The position numbers and the translations under genes were made by a program. The notes below the pieces were generated by a model. It did not search any database, was not told the DNA's origin, and saw only the letters and a program-made list of their open reading frames with translations. DNA of 64,000 bases from Valencia hispanica (lineage: Eukaryota; Chordata; Actinopteri; Cyprinodontiformes; Valenciidae). The stretch lies in assembly GCA_963556495.2 (NCBI GenBank), contig OY747721.1, positions 7,932,149 through 7,996,148 of the forward strand, given 5' to 3'. This document shows, in pieces, positions 57,801 to 64,000 of this stretch. The number at the start of each line of letters is the position of its first letter. Position 1 is the first letter of the stretch.

Positions 57801-59047
57801 TTCCTGGAAAGACAGCATGTTACTAACAAAAGCAATCAAAAATACTTTAGACATCATTAAACAGTGTTAAATCAAATTGCCAGAAATATTAACAATAAAC
57901 AGAATGTGGTCCCCTCGTGAGAATGTGCCATGATATATATGTGGCAGAATATAATGTTTTTATTGTTCTCTCATCTTTAACTTTGAATGCAAATGTACAG
58001 ACACACACTATCATTGTGTGCTTGTTAAGCACAGTACATGCATGCAGGGCGTTAGACCATAAGTGTGTATGTATGTCAAATAAATATATATGTGTGTCTA
58101 CTTGTTTGCCATGTAAATATAATACGTAAGATTTTTAAGGGTGAGTATGAGAAACTGTGATACTACATCCATGTTTCAGCGGTTAATAACTAGCTAAGCC
58201 CAATATATCTATCAATTGGTTGCAGCTAGCACTCCATGGGGAAAGAAAAGAGTTTGCAGAAATAGATGAAGTGACGTTGGGATAAGATCCTCATGCACTG
58301 CATCTAACACTAATAAGGAAGAGAAGGGGGAGGTTCACTTGAAATGAGTCCATTAGTACCTCCTTAGGGTGTTATATTTGCACTGATCGAGATACTTCCA
58401 AGAGTGACGACCTCAACCAGTTGCAGAACAGGCAAAGTAGTTACAGACGCAAGCTACCTGTCAAGTTAAATTTAAAAAGTCTGATGTGGCATGTAAATAA
58501 TGTCACTGAACAGGTCAGGTCTGAAAACACTTTGGTAACGTAGACAAATGACACAACATAACATAAGGAGTGGAGGGGCCACAGATAATACACAGGTTTA
58601 GGGATAAAGAGAGAGGATCAAGCTGAAATAAATTAAGGAAGTTATCCTCAGAAGTTTGTGTTCAAACCTTACAACTGCTCCACCACTAGTTTAGTCAAAG
58701 GATTTTAAGCCTGATGCCCCATGATAAAAAATGGAAACCGCCTTTCCAACTTCCAAATTTCTTTCATTTTCCATGTTGTTTGGAAGTCCAATTATTTACC
58801 TAAACTTGGAGACATTGATTTTTTTTTTTAGAATATTCTTTAGGTTTTAAGTAATTTATAACACCTTTCTTTTGATAAATGTAATTGGAAGGATTTCTAG
58901 GATCTTTTCTCATGCTCTTCTATCACGACTTTACAGTGTCAAGCAGCTATAGCCGGAATTATGTGGAATAATCTAAGACGCTGTATTTGGAATATTTGAA
59001 CATTAAGGTTCAGGTTTTAGGTTTTTGCGGCAGGGAATGCAGAAAAA
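54841..59047. other. Intergenic and ngfr 3' side, no gene seen
   Basis: About 4.2 kb AT-rich. The part next to 59,047 must contain the 3' UTR of ngfr (minus strand), but the polyadenylation site was not identified. No other exon or named repeat recognised. Confidence 0.45.
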
Positions 59048-59391
59048 TTACACCACAGAAGTAGCAGTGGGTTTTGTATCGCTTGGGCTGAGAACCAGAC
59101 TTTGCGCGATATCTTCACGGTTGATCTTGCGAAGCGCTGTGCACAATGCATCAATGCTTGCGCAGTCCTTCCTCGCCCAGTCGGACAGGAGCGCTTGGAT
59201 GGGATGGTCTTCCTGCTGGAAGGTCGCGATCCGTTCTTCCTCATATCCGAGGAGGCCCGCCAAGTTGCACCAGTCACTGTCCTGCATGTGGTCACAGTTG
59301 TCTCCTTCTCTCCCCCGGAAAAGCAGCTTCTCCACTTTCTCTCTGGTGTGGAGAGGAAGGAGAAGACAAGGTTCTTCGTCGATGGTCAAAA
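59048..59391 (-). CDS. ngfr: ngfr exon 6: death domain and C-terminus
   Basis: Starts after CTGCAG and ends at TAA (59,048-59,050). TREKVEKLL..WCNLAGLLGYEEERIATFQQEDHPIQALLSDWARKDCASIDALCTALRKINREDIAQSL is a six-helix death domain of the NGFR type. The loop EGDNCDHMQDSD between helices 1 and 2 is longer than the corresponding loop in mammals. The C-terminus TSVV fits a class I PDZ ligand, as the mammalian TSPV does. Confidence 0.93.
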
Positions 59392-62300
59392 CTGCAGGAG
59401 GAAATTAGAAACATTTGATCTTATTTAAAGTATTTAGGCTACTTGAAAAAGCTGATTAACAAATGAATCTAAATTATGCAGGTTGCCTTGGCTTACACTT
59501 TCAGCTAGACACCAATATCACTGGTTACAATTAGTCTTTAAATGCATTCACTATAATTCTCCCTTATACTTAAAACAATATTTAGTACCTTATAGCTTAT
59601 CTTACAGCCTTCGTCACAACAATTCCCTCTTTTTTAAAGTTCCTAGAGTCAAAAGAGAGGTAGGAAGATATGCTTTTAATGTTAAAGCTGCCCAAGACTG
59701 GAACAGTCTTCAAGAAGTTATTCGTTCTCTCACTTCAATCACAATATATCTACAGAACACTTGCTTTTGTGTGGTGCATTAAGTTTAAGCAATATCAGTT
59801 TAAAGACCATAAACAAATGTATTGGTCATTCATTTGTTATTTAAAGATTATGAATGAAAAAGAAGAAAAGTCTGCAACGGTTGCGATTTGGAAGTGGAAA
59901 ATGTTGGGATGGATCAGATAATGATGGCCTCGAGTCATATATACAATATAAGGCTATACAGACCCTTTCCAAAAAACTTAGAATATCATTGGAAAGAGTG
60001 GAATGAGGTGGGAGTCACAGCTTCAAAAACCACCACATTCAGACGCATCCAGTAGATGGGCTACAACTGTCAGGTTCCTCAGATGAAACTACTTCTGAAA
60101 TGTTGGGATGGATCAGATAATGATGGCCTCGAGTCATATATACAATATAAGGCTATACAGACCCTTTCCAAAAAACGTAGAATATCATTGGAAAGAGTGG
60201 AATGAGGTGGGAGTCACAGCTTCAAAAACCACCACATTCAGACGCATCCAGTAGATGGGCTACAACTGTCAGGTTCCTCAGGTGAAACCACTTCTGAGCC
60301 TGAGCCAAGGCATGAAGCGTCTCAACTGGCCAAGGAGAAGGACTGGACTGTTGGCCAGTGGACCAAGGTCCTCTTTTCCAATGAAAGTAAAGTGTGCCTT
60401 TCATTCGGGAATCAAGGTCCAAGGGTTTGGAGGAAGACGGGTGAGGAACAGAACCCAAGCTATTTGAGGTCCAGTGTGAAATATCCACAGTCGGTCATGA
60501 TTTTGGGGTGCAATGTCTGGTGTAGGTGTTGGTAAACTCTGCTTTCTTAAATCCAAGGTCACCGCATCAATCTACCAGAATGTTTTAGTGGACTTCATGA
60601 TTCCTTCTGCTGAGGATCTGTATGGAGATAGAGATTTCATCTTGCAGCAGGACCTGGCCCCTGCCCATACAGCCAGAAGCACCAAAACCTGGTTTGATGC
60701 CCATGCCATCACAGTGCTTGACTGGCCAGCCAACTAGCCAGACCTAAACCCAATTCAGAATCTATGGGGTATTATCAAGAGGAAAATGAGGGGCACCAGA
60801 CCCAAAAACAAAGAACACCTGACAGCAAGCATGAAGGAAATCTCCCAGGCGATGCCACAGGCTGATTGCCTCAATGCCACGAGGCAGTGATTAAGGCAAA
60901 GGGATTCCCTACCAAGTATTGAAGATTGACATATCGTTTTGAAAGTACCATATTTTGATTGATTTTGTGTGATCCAAATTTTTTTCTTTTTTCTTTTTTC
61001 TGCTAAAACTGAAAAGTAGATGATGATTTCTTCACAGTATTCTAATTTTTTGAATTCCTGTTTTTGTGGGTTTTATGAGCTGGAAGCCCAAATTATGTAC
61101 AAATAAACAACTAAATACTTGAAATCGTTTAAATTGTGGGTGCTGAATCTATAATCTATGGAAGCTTAATGATTTGAATGGAATTATGGAAATAAATCAA
61201 CTTTTCCATGATATTCAAATTTTTTGGAAAGGTTCTGTATATTAGCGGAAAAAGCTTGTATATTGTTCTGAAAACACGTCACCTAAAACTGAGTAAACCC
61301 ATGTTAGAGTAGCTTATTGAGGCTAACCTGCAGAAAATACCTGTTGATGTTGACAAAATAGATAGATGCGATGATCCTGCTTTAAGCTTAGCTGAAAAGT
61401 ATGAGGTGCAATAAGAGTGTTCTCTTAAACACATAACTTGAGGTTTAATAATTATTGCCTTAATATCTCTCAAAAATATTTAGACAGACCACAGAAGAAC
61501 AGTGCCTTCAAGTCAGTCATAGAAGATCTTAACATCAGAGGCTCTTTTGAAAAGAGGGGGCAGGGGGGAATCCCCTATTAACAATCAGAATACTGTTTGC
61601 TATAAGAATCCGTCATGGAAAGCTCTAATACTTGCTTTCAGGAGGTTTTGCGATGTAATGAGCATGCAAAACAGCTATGTTTTTGCTTAGGTCAGTTTTT
61701 CTTGTTTGTTTACAAAAGTAAAAAAATAATCTTACATAAAACAATATCAGTACCCCTGTTTAAGTCTTACTTAAATTGGTCTTTGTGCACTGACTGTGAA
61801 ATATCTTTACTTCCACTTGGGATACAGGAAATGATGTTTCAATACTACGTATTGCCTTTGCTTTCTTTAATGTTTGTATAAGCAGATGATGTATTAAAAG
61901 TCATGAATTGTCTTGAACTAGTTTGTTGGGACACTGCGGAAATCCAGCACAGGCCTAAAAACAAACATGTAAGCCCTGTCAGTTTTCTAGCCCTTGTCGG
62001 GTGATTTGCTACAGTAGGTTTCAAAGGTCATTGTCAACATGATGTTAGTGAAGCCTTCAGATGGTTAATTCCTGAAGGGAAATTCCTTACTTGGAAAGAC
62101 AGTTCAAAGAACAACTAAAGGAGTCCAAATCAAAACACTGACTTTTTCATTCAATCACTGTAGTTTGATAATTACTACGTCTTTACATAAAGATAGTGGT
62201 CTTGATGCAGATACATTCAGGTATGTAAGCATGTCAAAGGTGCAGCTACCTGTTTGTGACTGAGTCCCCTGCCCCTGCTGCTCTTGGAGACTTTGGCTGT

Positions 62301-64000
62301 CCACAGAAATGCCACTGTCGCTGTGGAGCTTCTCCCCCTCCGGTGATGGAGTCTGGTTCGGGTTGGTTGTGCAGTTGTTGGCTCCTTGCTTGTTCTGCTT
62401 ACAGCTGTTCCACCTGAATGAGGGAAAAAGTGGAGACAAAAAGATAATCATAAACTTTGTTATGTGGGTGGAAGCCAGAGTACCTAGAAGGAGAACATGC
62501 AAGCTACATGCAGAAAGGCCCCAGGTCAGGATTCGAACCCAGGTCCTGCTTGCTGCAAACGAACTGCACAACGTGACAACACTTGGCTTTATTTCTCAAG
62601 ATTGTAAATGGATGCAAAGCATTGTCTACAGAGGGTGGACTCCACATCATAAAACTAAATATTTAAAACATTAAATTCATTGCATTCACCTTTCTTTCTG
62701 CAAAGTTTGTTTAAAAATTAGCAGAAATAAATAAACTAAAACCTGAAATATTATTAAAATTTCACACCAGGACATATATGCAGTGTTGAATGATTATATA
62801 AAGTAAAGTTCTTACCTTTTAGCATTTTGATTTCTCTTTAATAATTGTCTTCAAATGCAAAAATGTGCCTCGCTAATACAGCATTAAATTCCAAACATAT
62901 TGTGCATTAAACATTTATGGGAGGAATGGATTAGAGGACCATACTGTGACCCATAAAACAAGCTGATTTCTGTCATATCGAAAAGCAGCAGCAGATGATT
63001 TCATTAAATATGAAAACGTGGTGAAAACATTGAAAACTAAAACTGTGACAACTATATTTTATATCCAGTGATGTTAGTGTTTAAGTTATGAAAGAGTCAG
63101 TGCACTTTTATTTGTAACATCACAAATAACTTTATTAGAATAAAACTAAAGGGGGTTCCAATAAACATTTGAAGTAATTCAGTTTAAAAACTGTAGTACA
63201 TGGTTAGAATAACAAGCAATGGTACTCATTCCAAGCATAACTTTACAATAAGTGGATTCATAAAGGCACTCTGGTACAGTAAATTACTATTTTAAGCAGC
63301 CTTCTGTTTGAGCCTTCAGCGATTCATTATATTGTTTTGTTTGTTTTAGGTTTTGCAGACTATGTAAAGTAGCCTATGAAGCAACATTTTAAGCATTGAG
63401 CTTTTAATGCACAGTGTACTCACCTCTTAAAGATGATGAAGGCCACAAAACCCACAACGACAGCTGCCAGGATGGAGCAGTAGATGGGGATAAGCTTATC
63501 ATTAAATCCCTGGTAGAGCTTTTCTTTGGAGTCACCATTGGTGGTGGTGGTGCTGTTTTCAGTAAGGACCTCTGGTGGGAATTCCTCTGGTGTAGTGTAT
63601 TGATAAGGTTCTTCTGGGTAAGCTGTAGAAAGTGTGATCGGGTTGTTTGCTGCAATGAACAATTACATATAAACAGGATTAACTTTGTAAGTATCCTAAA
63701 TACAGTCAGCTAAAACAGGCAGCATTCCATTAACAAGCTTTAGCTTGTTTGGCTCCATATGGCCACCTGCTGTGTGTCAGTCCAATATTCTTCCTCCTTC
63801 CAGCTCTCTGTTTGATCTACAACCAGCTTCTTCAACCTATAAACACCTACAGACATTCTAAATAGTAAGTAGACCATAATTAAATTTGACATATGAGAAC
63901 TAAAGGTGAGTTTGCCTTTATTTGCTGATATATATATATATATATACACATGTTTCGAAATCATATTACAAGTTCAAGTGAGCGTGCAAGTTGGTGAATA
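59048..64000 (-). CDS. ngfr: p75 neurotrophin receptor (TNFRSF16), 3' half
   Basis: Three coding exons on the minus strand, canonical splice sites, phases matching: 63424-63649, 62250-62413 and 59048-59391. Product order: Thr/Pro-rich stalk, transmembrane helix, juxtamembrane chopper-like region, death domain. NGFR binds NGF, BDNF, NT-3 and proneurotrophins at the plasma membrane, alone or with Trk or sortilin, and signals survival or death through its intracellular part. The exon layout equals exons 4-6 of mammalian NGFR; exons 1-3 (signal peptide and four Cys-rich repeats) lie beyond base 64,000. Near-identity in the transmembrane segment and SDSGISVDSQSL makes the identity firm. Teleosts can keep ngfra and ngfrb, and which one this is cannot be told here; nradd is the other relative. 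Introns carry a Tc1, a LINE tail and a dispersed repeat. Confidence 0.93.
59470..59780 (+). pseudogene. LINE C-terminal tail in ngfr intron 5
   Basis: Reads LPWLTLSARHQYHWLQLVFKCIHYNSPLYLKQYL..SLFFKVPRVKREVGRYAFNVKAAQDWNSLQ, the LPWLP..R..F..L..YKA.., ..F..RA...WNSLP pattern C-terminal to the RT of many fish LINEs. Only this segment remains. It lies about 80 bp upstream (in gene direction) of the last ngfr exon and is antisense to the gene. Confidence 0.75.
59901..60298. repeat. 199-bp tandem duplication across a Tc1 edge
   Basis: 59,901-60,099 and 60,100-60,298 are nearly identical (differences include CTTAG/CGTAG and AGATGAAACTA/AGGTGAAACCA). Each unit holds about 60 bp of flank plus the end of a Tc1 element and the start of its transposase remnant, so the duplication happened after the Tc1 insertion. 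Confidence 0.9.
59961..61246 (+). mobile_element. Tc1 element in ngfr intron 5, degenerate
   Basis: Left end ACAGACCCTTTCCAAAAAACTTAG (repeated by the tandem duplication) and right end ATTTTTTGGAAAGGTTCTGTAT are inverse. The leader and first helix-turn-helix are deleted. It lies antisense to ngfr. Confidence 0.85.
60230..60895 (+). pseudogene. Tc1 transposase remnant
   Basis: Frames in pieces: QMGYNCQVPQVKPLLSLSQGMKRLNWPRR; VLFSNESK at the first catalytic site, with Asn for Asp; GVGVGKLCFLKSKVTASIYQNVL; FILQQDLAPAHTARSTKTW, which keeps the second Asp; then VLDWPAN-stop-PDLNPIQNLWGIIKRK, with Gln in place of the catalytic Glu. Two of three catalytic acids are lost. Confidence 0.8.
61247..62249. 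other. ngfr intron 5, remaining part
   Basis: AT-rich intronic sequence. A plus-strand frame at 61,615-61,881 has no recognised content. Nothing else seen. Confidence 0.5.
62250..62413 (-). CDS. ngfr: ngfr exon 5: juxtamembrane region
   Basis: Reads W-NSCKQNKQGANNCTTNPNQ..PEGEKLHSDSGISVDSQSLQEQQGQGTQSQT. The first Cys after the membrane is the palmitoylation-type cysteine of mammalian NGFR. EGEKLHSDSGISVDSQSL is almost unchanged between fish and mammals. Acceptor CATTCAG at 62,414-62,420, donor GTAGCTG at 62,249-62,243. Confidence 0.93.
62462..62575. repeat. Fragment of dispersed teleost repeat in ngfr intron 4
   Basis: GTGGGTGGAAGCCAGAGTACC..GGAGAACATGCAAGC..CATGCAGAAAGG..GGATTCGAACCCAGG..CTTGCTGCAA matches the right third of the repeat at 39,871-40,220. 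It begins about 50 bp from the splice acceptor of exon 5. Confidence 0.75.
62576..63423. other. ngfr intron 4, remaining part
   Basis: AT-rich intronic sequence with no other feature recognised. Confidence 0.55.
63424..63649 (-). CDS. ngfr: ngfr exon 4: stalk and transmembrane segment
   Basis: Acceptor at 63,650-63,652 and donor at 63,423 (minus strand). After a Thr/Ser/Pro-rich, presumably O-glycosylated stalk (TTPEEFPPEVLTENSTTTTN) comes KLIPIYCSILAAVVVGFVAFIIFKR, a single membrane helix. It keeps the transmembrane Cys and the A-x-x-x-G helix-packing motif known to matter for dimer signalling. Ends in phase 2. Confidence 0.93.
63650..64000. other. ngfr intron 3 (partial)
   Basis: Intronic sequence up to the window edge, with a short AT dinucleotide run at 63,931-63,946. 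The exon encoding the Cys-rich repeats is not reached. Confidence 0.6.

Noticed and set aside
61615..61881. 88-codon frame in ngfr intron 5
   Set aside because: No conserved motif or splice sites, and AT-driven residues; treated as intronic.
1..64000. tRNA, rRNA or snRNA genes
   Set aside because: No cloverleaf with A/B boxes or rRNA-like sequence was recognised by eye; a tRNAscan/Infernal run would settle it.

Overview
This window looks like nuclear DNA of a ray-finned (teleost) fish. The evidence is AT-rich, intron-containing vertebrate-type genes, a neurotrophin receptor gene, and a dense mixture of teleost-type transposable elements (L2/Rex-type LINEs, Tc1/mariner, Ty3/gypsy chromovirus, Kolobok-, hAT- and Harbinger-like DNA elements, long microsatellites). 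All calls come from reading the sequence; no database search was run.

Layout. 1-10,060 is intergenic and filled with TE relics: LINE reverse transcriptase pieces on both strands, a Tc1-type miniature, and a THAP + DDE_4 transposase relic on the minus strand. 10,070-14,959 is a full-length Ty3/gypsy chromovirus with two 328-bp LTRs, a perfect 5-bp target duplication, a possible self-primer site, a predicted -1 frameshift site between gag and pol, and three stop codons in pol. 17,752-24,694 (+) holds 14 exons of an alpha-tectorin-like gene (TIL, vWD, C8, ZP, GPI-type tail). The exons stay in phase throughout, but the model lacks its N-terminal half and carries two in-frame stops. Its terminal exon and 3' region are duplicated at 26,713-27,560, separated from the original by a solo LTR swollen by a roughly 380-bp CTT microsatellite.

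27,800-59,000 has no recognisable host gene. It is a mosaic of nested elements: Tc1 inside an L2 tail, a hAT-like piece inside a Kolobok-like element, a dispersed repeat inside Tc1, an LTR inside Tc1, and an L2 tail inside a tandem repeat. 59,048-64,000 (-) carries the last three coding exons of the p75 neurotrophin receptor gene ngfr (stalk/transmembrane, juxtamembrane, death domain). The ligand-binding cysteine-rich repeats must lie beyond the right edge.

The two host loci are unrelated in function: an extracellular-matrix/ZP protein and a neuronal death receptor. The most informative biology is in the retroelement, where priming, frameshifting and pol termination inside the 3' LTR can all be predicted from sequence, and in the decay and partial duplication of the tectorin-like gene.
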